Positions 8,901 through 15,519 of a stretch of 21,306 nt of DNA are shown here, piece after piece. The notes under the pieces were generated by a model. The model did no database searches. It was not told the origin of the DNA and saw only the letters and a list, made by a program, of their open reading frames with translations. A program made the translations under genes and the position numbers. Within the stretch, counting starts at the first letter, position 1. Every line of letters begins with the position of its first letter. This DNA comes from Caldithrix sp. (lineage in GTDB: Bacteria; KSB1; UBA2214; DYKH01), in NCBI GenBank assembly GCA_020722685.1, contig DYKH01000053.1, positions 13,367-34,672 on the forward strand. Reading direction: 5' to 3'.

Positions 8901-9144
8901 GATGATCGAAGCCGTCAAAAAAGCGGAGGACAGCGACCGGATTATTTTGCGTCTCTACGAAGCGTACAACCAACGAGGGAAGGTCGAGCTCGAATTCGCG
9001 CATGACTTGAAGGATGTTCGCGAATGCAATTGTCTCGAGGAAGAGTACGGAGGGATTCCTTTTGAAAAGGACAAGTTCCGTTTCAATATGCGGCCGTATG
9101 AAATCAAGACGTTTTTGTTGCAGTTTACCCATCCGGAGCCATAG
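5986..9144 (+). CDS. GH38 alpha-mannosidase
   Basis: A 1052-residue retaining alpha-mannosidase of family GH38, which removes alpha-linked mannose from glycans in a zinc-dependent reaction. The zinc/active-site block GHSHLDLAWKW (248-258, with H249, H251 and D253), the nucleophile motif GGMWAEADCNLPGGESL (D328 as expected nucleophile), WLPDSFGF (360-367), and the later LLNQFHDILPGSSI are all present in the family order. An N-terminal accessory beta domain (about 50-165) and long C-terminal beta-sandwich domains complete a normal full-length enzyme. There is no signal peptide (it starts MTNLQLRSIEKK), so it should be cytoplasmic and act on imported oligosaccharides. No strong Shine-Dalgarno precedes ATG 5986. 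It is followed after 1 nt by the GH78-like remnant, so they share a transcript. Confidence 0.93.
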   Translation: MTNLQLRSIEKKLQTIKNYYYTPVQAPLPIKYLPGDLVDAPRPDLDDSDWLDFSIGQFWGGHDKTCWFRLPFRIKKEWMGKKLAAIIQPGKRFVFKSSEGGDLREYELLVYLNGEPLQSIDVRRNEIPLWDKVTPNKMNVLALEAFSGLESHQHCLEQADLVLINEEVQDFYFNAKMALDTITAIGAEHSEAARLIATLDQALLRVDFSQQGKAPFFYSIAKANEYLLNHLYGDSSANRLYASVVCLGHSHLDLAWKWQTKHGIKKAARTSANALRLMELYPSFRFTQSQAQLYKWVQEYYPQLFARIKAAVRSGQWEATGGMWAEADCNLPGGESLVRQFLYGKRYFRRELGVDPQVAWLPDSFGFCYTLPQIMQQCSMRYFMTTKLSWNQFCKFPYDTFYWEGLDGTRILAHMITTPDRRGWNDYSVDLTPANVKACWDNYRQPQENNEVLLSFGWGDGGGGPTREMLESAQRLDRFPYLPLARQGQAEKFFSDLEQRVKSLPVWNDELYLQYHRGTYTSQAGIKKNNRLAEVLLHNAELFCVMDFLRTGDYPQEDLNRCWELVLLNQFHDILPGSSIAEVYRDSEGEFGEVRQIASRHLESALRQISSRIVNDGKQEAIIVFNPLSWSREDLVSLAVDPAQSAVEVIEADGEKVPTQVSYDGKELLFATTATPSLGHQTFRLVKESSAGAFSSSLKITTHGMENGFFAIAFDERGWISSIFDKRNDREVVGEGCFANVLQAFEDRPLANDAWDIDIFYQDKRFEIEEIDDVRVIERGPVRGGILQQRHYLDSMILQRIFVYERIPRIDFVTEIDWRQHQTLLKVAFPVAVHANKATYEIPYGNIERPTHWNTDWDRARFEVPAQKWADLSEGDYGVSLLNDCKYGYDIRGNVIRLTLLKSAVDPDPNADIGHHSFCYSLYPHAGDWRHGQTVQRAYELNYPLLTQVVNCSGEKLRMSADSFAKVSSANVMIEAVKKAEDSDRIILRLYEAYNQRGKVELEFAHDLKDVRECNCLEEEYGGIPFEKDKFRFNMRPYEIKTFLLQFTHPEP

Positions 9145-9145
9145 C

Positions 9146-9661
9146 ATGCGGAAAGCGATCCCAGTTTGCCTCAGCGTCCTTTTGTCGGCGTTTCTTGGAA
9201 CCGGTTCAGCGGTCCCGGCGACTACCGCCGGAGACTCCTGCCGTCTCTGTCCCCGACCTGCGAAGACCGATTTTGCAGCAAATTGGATTTGGCTGCCTGA
9301 ATCCGTCGGCTACGAGTGGCGGAACAGCTATGCCTATTTTCGCAAGGCGTTCGAAGCATCAGGGAAGCTCACCATTGACATTGCTGCAGACAATTACTAT
9401 CAGCTTTATTTGTACGGCAAATTGATCGAGCGCGGTACGGCGCCGTCGGATGTTGCGTACAAGACCTTTGACACGTACGAGGTGGACCTCGAATCCGGCC
9501 GACACGTGCTTGCAGTGCTGGTGCATCACATCGGCCAAGTCTGCGCCGAGGGGACGGTGCCGACACCATTGGGAGAAATTAGCGTGAGCTGGAAAATGGC
9601 AGATGGAAAGATGAAATTGTCCTATAAGGCTCCGGAAGGGATCAAGGTCGTGAGCAATTGA
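9146..9661 (+). pseudogene. Internally deleted secreted GH78-like alpha-L-rhamnosidase (N-terminal domain joined to C-terminal tail)
   Basis: A 171-residue frame that starts 1 nt after the GH38 stop. It has a signal peptide (MRKAIPVCLSVLLSAFLGTGSA) and then a beta-sandwich of the kind found at the N-terminus of GH78-type rhamnosidases: WIWLPES, YAYFRKAFEASGKLTIDIAAD, YYQLYLYGKLIERGTAP, then a 'tyr-glu-val-asp-leu-glu-ser-gly' turn and HVLAVLVHHIGQ. From about residue 134 the sequence becomes AEGTVPTPLGEISVSWK...GKMKLSY, which looks like the last residues of GH78 enzymes. The whole (alpha/alpha)6 catalytic barrel is absent, so it cannot be a rhamnosidase as it stands. The frame stays open across the join, which could mean an in-frame deletion, a domesticated sugar-binding protein, or an assembly collapse. 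Its C-terminal 120 nt recur at 10743-10862. Family assignment is from motif memory. Confidence 0.6.
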
Positions 9662-9801
9662 AATCAACTGTGGTCAGAATTGCAGAATGTAGCAATCTTG
9701 TTGCTTATTAAGCCAATGCAGTTAGTATCGTTTCAAGCTCTATTCTGAATTCGGCTAATCCATTATGAATGACCTATCGATTTACAATAATTTCCCTTGT
9801 T

Positions 9802-9838
9802 TTGATCTCTGTTTGAATGTATCTTTAATGTAGATACA
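9802..9838 (+). promoter_or_regulatory. Candidate mazEF promoter with overlapping inverted-repeat operator
   Basis: A TTGATC (9802-9807) and a TTTAAT (9824-9829), 16 nt apart, resemble sigma-70 -35 and -10 boxes. The inverted repeat TGTATCT (9818-9824) / AGATACA (9832-9838), with a 7-nt spacer, embraces the -10 box. This placement fits the known autorepression of mazEF operons by MazE/MazEF. It is inference from position and symmetry only. The remainder of 9662-9801 shows nothing clear. Confidence 0.4.
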
Positions 9839-9855
9839 CAGAAGGAGCCGAGAAT

Positions 9856-10098
9856 ATGGAAACAAAAATTCAAAAATGGGGCAACAGCCTTGCCATTCGC
9901 CTTCCAAAAACGTTTGCAGATCAAACAGGAATCGAAAACGGTTCAGATGTCCATCTGCTCGTTGAAGAGGGCAAAATTGTAATCATTCCGATAAAGGAAA
10001 AGGAATTGCTACTGGAGGATTTTCTATCTAGAATTAACGAGGCTAATATTCATAAAGAAATTAGTTTTGGAAGTGCAGTCGGGAGAGAATCCTTATGA
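9856..10098 (+). CDS. mazE: MazE-type antitoxin (AbrB/MazE swapped-hairpin)
   Basis: An 80-residue antitoxin. The N-terminal half METKIQKWGNSLAIRLPK, followed by a Gly/Asp-containing turn and VHLLVEEGKIVIIPI, is the MazE swapped-hairpin DNA-binding fold (SpoVT-AbrB family). The C-terminal 35 residues are acidic and helical (ELLLEDFLSRINEANIH), as expected for the toxin-wrapping tail. AAGGAG at 9842-9847 stands 8 nt before ATG 9856. Its stop overlaps the start of mazF by 4 nt (ATGA), the normal arrangement for such pairs. It should neutralise the toxin and repress its own promoter. It is inserted among glycan-degradation genes and flanked on both sides by GH78 C-terminal remnants. Confidence 0.93.
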   Translation: METKIQKWGNSLAIRLPKTFADQTGIENGSDVHLLVEEGKIVIIPIKEKELLLEDFLSRINEANIHKEISFGSAVGRESL

Positions 10099-10430
10099 GC
10101 TATGAACCGGACCGGGGCGATATCGTTTGGATGATGCTTAGCCCTCAAAGTGGACATGAACAAGCCGGTCATCGGCCGGGGATTGTATTGAGTCCACATT
10201 CGTACAATGCCAAAGTTGGTTTGCTGATTTGCTGTCCTATTACTTCTCATGAAAAAGGCTACCCTTTTGAAGTGAAAATACCTCAGGGTCTTCCAATTTC
10301 AGGCGTGATCCTATCGGACCAAGTTAAGAGCCTGGACTGGCAAGCCAGGCAAGCTACTTTCGTCTGCAAAGTGTCGCAGAGAATTGTTAGCGAGGTGATA
10401 GAAAAGCTAAACATCCTTCTGATGGTCTGA
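10095..10430 (+). CDS. mazF: MazF-type mRNA interferase toxin
   Basis: A 111-residue endoribonuclease toxin of the PemK/MazF family. It has the family order: RGDIVWMMLSPQSGHEQAGHRPGIVLS (7-33), containing the conserved Arg27-Pro-Gly, then LLICCPITSHEKGYPFEV with the catalytic-type Thr50, ISGVILSDQVKSLDW, and a closing helix VIEKLNILLM. In characterised members the matching Arg and Thr cut single-stranded RNA at short sequence-specific sites. Length is normal and the gene appears intact. The start overlaps the mazE stop (ATGA at 10095-10098), so translation is coupled. It is a probable addiction or stress module, possibly stabilising this accessory region. Sequence specificity cannot be read from the protein. 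Confidence 0.94.
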   Translation: MSYEPDRGDIVWMMLSPQSGHEQAGHRPGIVLSPHSYNAKVGLLICCPITSHEKGYPFEVKIPQGLPISGVILSDQVKSLDWQARQATFVCKVSQRIVSEVIEKLNILLMV

Positions 10431-10742
10431 CGCAGAAGCAATGCCTTCACGAGCTTATTGTCCTCGACAAAGCTGATGTTTTTCTTGGGTGGCGACTGTG
10501 GTGGTGGCACAACTGCCGATGTGCTTTTTAGCGATCGAGTCGGTATCTCCGGGCTCGAAGGAGATCAAGACCGTTCCTCAACGAGCAGTGGGTGTGACTT
10601 GAAAACTAAGGCTTACAATTCCAAAGGTAGGGCGTGCGGCAGTGCTCATTAAACAACGCTTCCTCTAGAATCTCATGGCGCAAGACCAGAGTCGCTAGAA
10701 TGGCGAGATTAAGTAGTCGTTCCTCAAACCAGAGCTTCACAG

Positions 10743-10862
10743 TGAGCCGAGGGAACGGTGCTCACGCCATTTGGGGATATTAGAGTAAGCTGGAAAATGG
10801 CAGGCGGTAAGATGAAGTTGCCCTACAAAGCTCCCGAGGAGATCAAGATCATGAGATATTAA
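10743..10862 (+). pseudogene. Remnant of a second GH78 C-terminus, direct repeat of 9542-9661
   Basis: About 40 codons align without gaps to the end of the frame at 9146-9661, with roughly 95 of 120 bases the same by hand count. Translated it reads EGTVLTPFGDIRVSWK, then MAGGKMKLPYKAPEE and a TAA at 10860-10862. An in-frame TGA at 10743-10745 sits right before the homology, and no start or upstream domain is present, so this is not a gene. Most differences fall in third codon positions, so the two copies diverged while still coding. The 310 bases before it (10431-10740) and about 105 after it hold nothing else I recognise. Confidence 0.8.
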
Positions 10863-10967
10863 ACGGACTCGTGAATGGATAGAAACGAATCATTTCTTAT
10901 GGTATCAACAACCACCATTTACTCACTGAATGGACTCACAAATGCAGCATAAGATTTGAGGAAACCC

Positions 10968-12230
10968 ATGAGGCGATCTTTCACAACGGTTTGTGTGTTA
11001 GTTAGTCAACTATTGGCCCTTGTCGTTGGATTCGATTTGTCAAGTGCTGAGGATGGACGTTTGACTTGGTGGCAAGAGGCCCGCTTTGGCATGTTTATAC
11101 ACTGGGGGCTTTATTCTACTCTCGGTCGCGGAGAATGGCTGCTTTACCAGGAGCACATTCCGTTTGCAGAATATGCGAAATTGGCGGATCGATTCAATCC
11201 GCAGCAGTATCGTCCTGCAGAATGGGTGGCCCTGGCCAAAGCAGCCGGCATGAAATATATGGTGCTCACCACCCGGCATCACGACGGCTTTTGTCTCTAC
11301 GATAGCAAGGTATCGGACTTTACGGCCCCAAAGACGGCGGCCAAACGTGATTTGGTCGCCGAGTTTGCGGAGGCCTGTCACGCCGCCGGCATGCGCTTGG
11401 GATTTTATTATTCGCTTCAGGACTGGCATTTCCCCGGCGTTCTGCCGCAAGGTTATCCTATTTCCGACCAGACTTTGCAGCCGTTGGTCGAGCAGGCGCA
11501 TGCGCAGGTGCGGGAACTGCTGACCAACTATGGCAAGGTTGACATTCTCTGGTTCGATGGCTTGACGCCGTACGATCCGGTGCGTTGGCGCTCACAGGAG
11601 CTCATCGATATGGCCCGGAAGCTTCAGCCCGGCATTCTTATTAACGACCGGGCCGGCCTGCCCGCTGATTTCGTCACACCGGAAAATATTGTCACCCCGC
11701 AGGATAGACCGTGGGAATCTTGCTTTTGTATGAATCGCACCTGGGGCTACGCACCCTACGACCGCAACTACAAGCCGGTGCACGAAATCCTGCGCTTGTT
11801 AGCCTCCTGCGCTTCGCAAAACGGAAATTTCTTGCTTAACATTAGTCCTGATGCGGAGGGCAAGATTCCTGTCGAGCAAATCGAGATACTGAACAAGGTC
11901 GGCAAATGGATGGCAACAAACGGCGAGGCGATCTATGGCGCCGGCCCGTCGCCGGTCGTGGCTCCCAATCTGGGCTTGGAGACCCGCGTTGGCGACAAGG
12001 TCTACTTGCTCATCCAGCGCTGGCCCGGCTCGACCGTTCCCTTTGCTTGGTGCGGGAGCAAGGTTCGCTCGGCAAAGCTATTGGCTAACGGGCAATTCGC
12101 GCGGGTGGAGCAAAAAGGTGATCGGGTTTGGCTGCACGACTTGCCGCAGTACCCGCCGGACCCCTACATGCCGGTTATCGAATTGACATTCTATGGCGAG
12201 CCGCGAGCTTCGGAACCAGCTTACAAATAG
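10968..12230 (+). CDS. Secreted GH29 alpha-L-fucosidase
   Basis: A 420-residue protein with a clear signal peptide (MRRSFTTVCVLVSQLLALVVG, cleavage near LSSA-ED). The GH29 pattern is complete: WWQEARFGMFIHWGLYS (34-50), EWLLYQEHIPFAEYAKLADRF, MKYMVLTTRHHDGFCLYDS (95-113), GFYYSLQDWH (145-154), VDILWFDG (191-198, with Asp197 as the expected nucleophile) and NGNFLLNISPDAEG. In the family this retaining enzyme releases terminal alpha-L-fucose. A small C-terminal beta domain ends the protein. ATG 10968 is chosen over the upstream TTG 10956 because GAGGA at 10958-10962 lies 5 nt before it. The next gene, GH106 paralogue 2, follows after about 100 nt, so they may share a transcript. Signal peptide and family are both clear; the natural glycan is not. 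Confidence 0.94.
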   Translation: MRRSFTTVCVLVSQLLALVVGFDLSSAEDGRLTWWQEARFGMFIHWGLYSTLGRGEWLLYQEHIPFAEYAKLADRFNPQQYRPAEWVALAKAAGMKYMVLTTRHHDGFCLYDSKVSDFTAPKTAAKRDLVAEFAEACHAAGMRLGFYYSLQDWHFPGVLPQGYPISDQTLQPLVEQAHAQVRELLTNYGKVDILWFDGLTPYDPVRWRSQELIDMARKLQPGILINDRAGLPADFVTPENIVTPQDRPWESCFCMNRTWGYAPYDRNYKPVHEILRLLASCASQNGNFLLNISPDAEGKIPVEQIEILNKVGKWMATNGEAIYGAGPSPVVAPNLGLETRVGDKVYLLIQRWPGSTVPFAWCGSKVRSAKLLANGQFARVEQKGDRVWLHDLPQYPPDPYMPVIELTFYGEPRASEPAYK

Positions 12231-12284
12231 ACGGGCGGACAGGTGGTTCAGTTCTTTGCTGTCAGAGGATCCACCGCGCAAATC

Positions 12285-12304
12285 CACCCGACCAAAGTTG
12301 GGTG
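12285..12304. other. 8-bp hairpin between the GH29 and GH106 genes
   Basis: The left arm CACCCGAC (12285-12292) pairs with GTTGGGTG (12297-12304), including one G-T wobble, around the loop CAAA. It lies 28 nt before the GH106 start and has no T-run after it. It could be a 3'-end stabiliser or partial terminator for the fucosidase transcript. Nothing else is seen in this gap. Confidence 0.3.
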
Positions 12305-12332
12305 TTAATCGAAAAATCGCGAAAGGCCGATG

Positions 12333-15300
12333 ATGAAAAAACTTACTATCCATTCCTGGATTTTACCCATCGTCACGTTTGTTGTAGCGGCATCGCTTTT
12401 TTCCTCCTTTCGCTTGCGTGCCGGAGAAGAAATGGATGCGTTATCCGCTCAATTCCTAAATCCACCGAAAGAGTGCTGGCCGCGCACTCGCTGGTGGTGG
12501 TACGGCAGCGCGGTGACCAAAGAGGAGATCACTTGGGAGCTGCAACAGATGGTGGAGCACGGCATCGGTGGCGTCGAGCAAATCAGCATGAGTCCGGTTT
12601 ACGAAAAGGGCGAAATCCCTTTCATGTCCAATGAGTTTGTCGACATGCTCAAGCACACGGTGATGACTGCCAAAAGCTTGGGAATGCAGGTGTCTATCAA
12701 TTTTGGCGGGCCTGGATGGATCATCGGCGGGGAATGGGTGCCGCAGGCGGATCGGATGAAAAATTTGGTGCCCACTTATTTCGACATCGAAGGACCCCGG
12801 CAGTACTCTGGGCCTTTGTCTGACGATCTGATCCAGACCCAGAGGTCGCAAGAGCACCATTCGCCTAAGCTTCTTGGCGATGAGCGGCTGCTGGCGGTGG
12901 TTGCCGGCAAAATAGTCGATCAGCAGATCGATCCGCAATCCATCACCATTCTGACAAACAGAGTGGAAGGCAACCAATTGAAATGGCGAGTGCCGGATGG
13001 GCGTTGGCGCGTCATGGCTTTTTGGCTGAAATTCACGAGACAAGGATTTGCAGTTGACCATTTCGATAAAGCGGCCATGCGGCGCTACTGCGAACACTTT
13101 GGTGGGAAGCTCTATCAAGCCTTTGGCGAAGAGTTCGGCAAGACCGTGGATTCGTTTTTCTGCGACAGCTTTGAGATTGATTTTGCTCCCAGCGGCATTT
13201 ACTGGAGCACCGGGCTTTTAGAAGAATTTGCGCGACGCATGGGCTATGATCTGGTGCCGCATTTACCGGCCATTTGGTGGCAAGTCGGAGAGCTATCGCC
13301 CAAGATTCGCTACGACGTCAATAACTTTTTGCATCAAGTCGGATTAGAAGCCTTTTTCAAGACCTTTTTGGATTGGTGCGCAGCGCACGGCGTCAAGGGC
13401 CGCATTCAGGCTTACGGTTTTGCCACGGACAACATCGAAGGCTCCGGCATCACGCACATCCCGGAAATGGAAATCACTCCCGGCGAGAAAGATGCCGTGC
13501 CCTGGTTCGACACTCGCATTGGTCCGCGCGAATATGTGGCCGCCGGCGCGCATCTCTATGGGCGAAATATCGTGAGCGTTGAGGCCTACACCTACATCCA
13601 TTGGGAGCCGTTTCGCGATACGCTGGAGGAGCTGAAAATTGCCAGCGACGGCTTTCTTCGTGCTGGAGCCAACTTGTTCTACAACCAAGGCTATGATTTT
13701 TGTCCCGAACGTCAAGCGCCGCCCGGCAGGACTTTTGGCGGCGCTGAAGCCTGTATTAGCCACATAAACGTCTGGTGGAAATATTATCCCTTGCTGGCAA
13801 AGTATGTGGCTCGCTCATGTTACCTTCTGCGTCAGGGTGATTTTGTGGCCGACATTGCCGTCTATTCGCCGCTCGCCAATCAATGGACGCTCAATGTGTT
13901 GAATGCGCGCAAATGGACGCGGGAATTCTACTGGGGTGAATTGGGCAAGCTGCTCAATGCCAATGGTTATGCCTTTGACTTGATCAACGACGACGTGCTG
14001 CAGCATCGAGCCGAAATCGTCGATGGCCAAATAAGGGTCGGCAAGCTGAGCTACAAGGTACTCATCTTGCCGAACGTCATGGCCTTGCCTTTGGAAACTC
14101 TGCTTTTCATCAAAGACTATGTTCAAAAGGGTGGAGTGGTCATTGCTCTAGAGCGAGTGCCGGAAGCTTCTGTGGGGCTATCGGGCTATCAAATGAAGGA
14201 TGCGCAAGTCAAAACCGTCGTCAGCGAGATGTTTGCCGAGCCGGTCGGCGCTGACGGCACCGGGCCGAGGAATTATGGCAAGGGCCGAACCTATCACATC
14301 AAACAGGTTATCAACCGGCAGGACATGCTGGATTGGCGCAGCAGTGTCCTCGACCCTTTTGTGAACACCCTGCGAGAACATGTTACGCCGGATTTTGGCA
14401 TCGACTTTATGTTGGCAGGAATCCGCGAAAACAATGGTCTGTGCTTCTTGCATCGAAAAATGAGGGAGGCTGATATCTATTTCGTCACCAACATCCAAGA
14501 TCGTCCAAGTGAAATTCCCGTGAACTTTCGCGTGACTGGCAAGATCCCCTGGCATTACAATCCATACAATGGAGAAATCAAGCGAGTCTATCAGTATCAA
14601 GTAGAGAAAACAGGTACTAAAATACCCTTACGTCTGGCGCCCTACGAATCGATGTTTTTACTGTTTGAACCCGAAGTGGATGAACTGCATGTAGAATGGA
14701 GTGATTTGCGGAGCGTCACCCAAATCAACGATAGGGAAATAGTGGGTCTTGCTGAGAGGAACGGAGTTCACTTTGTCCGGCTTTCCGGGCAAACACCGGC
14801 AAAGAGAGCGAAAGAAGCACTCGATGTGAATGGCCTCGTCCGTTCGCCCGCAGGAACTATCCAATGTACACTTGAGGTGAAAAATCTCCCGGCTGCTTTC
14901 GAGGTAGCGGGGGAGTGGAAGCTGACTTTTGAAGGTGAGGGCTTTGCCAAGATGGAAAAGCGGATGCTGGACCTTGCCTCTTGGACTGAGGATTCCACAA
15001 CGGCGCATTTCAGCGGGACGGCCAAGTATGAGCTCAATTTCGATCTACCAAAACGGTACGTGAACGAGGACCTGCATCTCCAATTGGATTTGGGCCAAGT
15101 CTGCAATGTGGCAGAAGTGATTCTGAACGGGCAGAAGGTCGGTACCTGTTGGATGCGCGGCCAAAGGCTGGATGTGACGAAGGCAGTAAGGGCAGGACGA
15201 AACGAATTAGTCGTGCTGGTAACCAATACATTGATCAATCGAATTTCCGCCATGAAAGAACCTCCGCCCATTCCGGAAAACCTGGTTGCACATTATGGCA

Positions 15301-15419
15301 GCGGCGTCAAGCCGTATGTGGGTTACTACACTCCCTTGGGATTCAAGCCATTACCGGCGTCCGGCTTGTTGGGACCGGTAAGGATCGTTCCCTGCAAAAA
15401 AGTGACAATAAGATTTTAG
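12333..15419 (+). CDS. Secreted GH106-type alpha-L-rhamnosidase, paralogue 2
   Basis: A 1028-residue protein with a signal peptide (MKKLTIHSWILPIVTFVVAAS). It aligns nearly end to end with the protein at 610-3690: NPPKECWPRTRWWWYGSAVTK, the candidate glutamates in CDSFE (E281) and VEAYT (E417), the EKDAVPWFD(T/N)RIGPREY block, and the C-terminal 'LDLGQVCNVAEVILNGQ' beta-sandwich. It is therefore an old paralogue, probably also releasing an alpha-L-rhamnosyl-type residue. It differs in lacking the loop held by paralogue 1 (there about residues 243-257; here only FTRQGFAVDHF), in the region after TDN (EGSGITHIPEMEITPGE), and in a 20-residue insertion before the last beta-sandwich domain. ATG 12333 has AAGG 6 nt upstream; ATG 12330 is only 3 nt away from it. 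It follows the GH29 fucosidase and precedes a palindromic repeat. Confidence 0.88.
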   Translation: MKKLTIHSWILPIVTFVVAASLFSSFRLRAGEEMDALSAQFLNPPKECWPRTRWWWYGSAVTKEEITWELQQMVEHGIGGVEQISMSPVYEKGEIPFMSNEFVDMLKHTVMTAKSLGMQVSINFGGPGWIIGGEWVPQADRMKNLVPTYFDIEGPRQYSGPLSDDLIQTQRSQEHHSPKLLGDERLLAVVAGKIVDQQIDPQSITILTNRVEGNQLKWRVPDGRWRVMAFWLKFTRQGFAVDHFDKAAMRRYCEHFGGKLYQAFGEEFGKTVDSFFCDSFEIDFAPSGIYWSTGLLEEFARRMGYDLVPHLPAIWWQVGELSPKIRYDVNNFLHQVGLEAFFKTFLDWCAAHGVKGRIQAYGFATDNIEGSGITHIPEMEITPGEKDAVPWFDTRIGPREYVAAGAHLYGRNIVSVEAYTYIHWEPFRDTLEELKIASDGFLRAGANLFYNQGYDFCPERQAPPGRTFGGAEACISHINVWWKYYPLLAKYVARSCYLLRQGDFVADIAVYSPLANQWTLNVLNARKWTREFYWGELGKLLNANGYAFDLINDDVLQHRAEIVDGQIRVGKLSYKVLILPNVMALPLETLLFIKDYVQKGGVVIALERVPEASVGLSGYQMKDAQVKTVVSEMFAEPVGADGTGPRNYGKGRTYHIKQVINRQDMLDWRSSVLDPFVNTLREHVTPDFGIDFMLAGIRENNGLCFLHRKMREADIYFVTNIQDRPSEIPVNFRVTGKIPWHYNPYNGEIKRVYQYQVEKTGTKIPLRLAPYESMFLLFEPEVDELHVEWSDLRSVTQINDREIVGLAERNGVHFVRLSGQTPAKRAKEALDVNGLVRSPAGTIQCTLEVKNLPAAFEVAGEWKLTFEGEGFAKMEKRMLDLASWTEDSTTAHFSGTAKYELNFDLPKRYVNEDLHLQLDLGQVCNVAEVILNGQKVGTCWMRGQRLDVTKAVRAGRNELVVLVTNTLINRISAMKEPPPIPENLVAHYGSGVKPYVGYYTPLGFKPLPASGLLGPVRIVPCKKVTIRF

Positions 15420-15421
15420 TT

Positions 15422-15456
15422 AAACTTTGACAGGGTTCTGAACCCTGTCAGAGTTT
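15422..15456. repeat. 17-bp palindromic repeat after GH106 paralogue 2
   Basis: The left arm 15422-15438 (aaactttgacagggttc) and right arm 15440-15456 (gaaccctgtcagagttt) are complementary apart from one T/G position, with a minimal loop. It begins 3 nt after the stop codon. There is no T-run. It has the same architecture as the palindrome at 5712-5744 although the sequences differ. It probably belongs to a dispersed gene-end repeat class or works as a 3' hairpin. The remaining bases up to 15519 show only the ribosome-binding site of the symporter. Confidence 0.7.
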
Positions 15457-15519
15457 ATGAGGACAAAGTAACAGGAATCAACAGAACGAAATCACAGCAA
15501 AAGTCACGATGGGAGTAGT

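Noticed and set aside
10553..10573. A short stretch resembling a third copy of the GH78 tail (gctcgaaggagatcaagacc)
   Set aside because: Only about 20 bases resemble the tail and the similarity does not extend on either side, so chance is likely.
10458..10652. A 64-codon + strand frame after mazF
   Set aside because: Gly-rich, low-quality translation with no ribosome-binding site or recognisable family; the region looks like decayed DNA.
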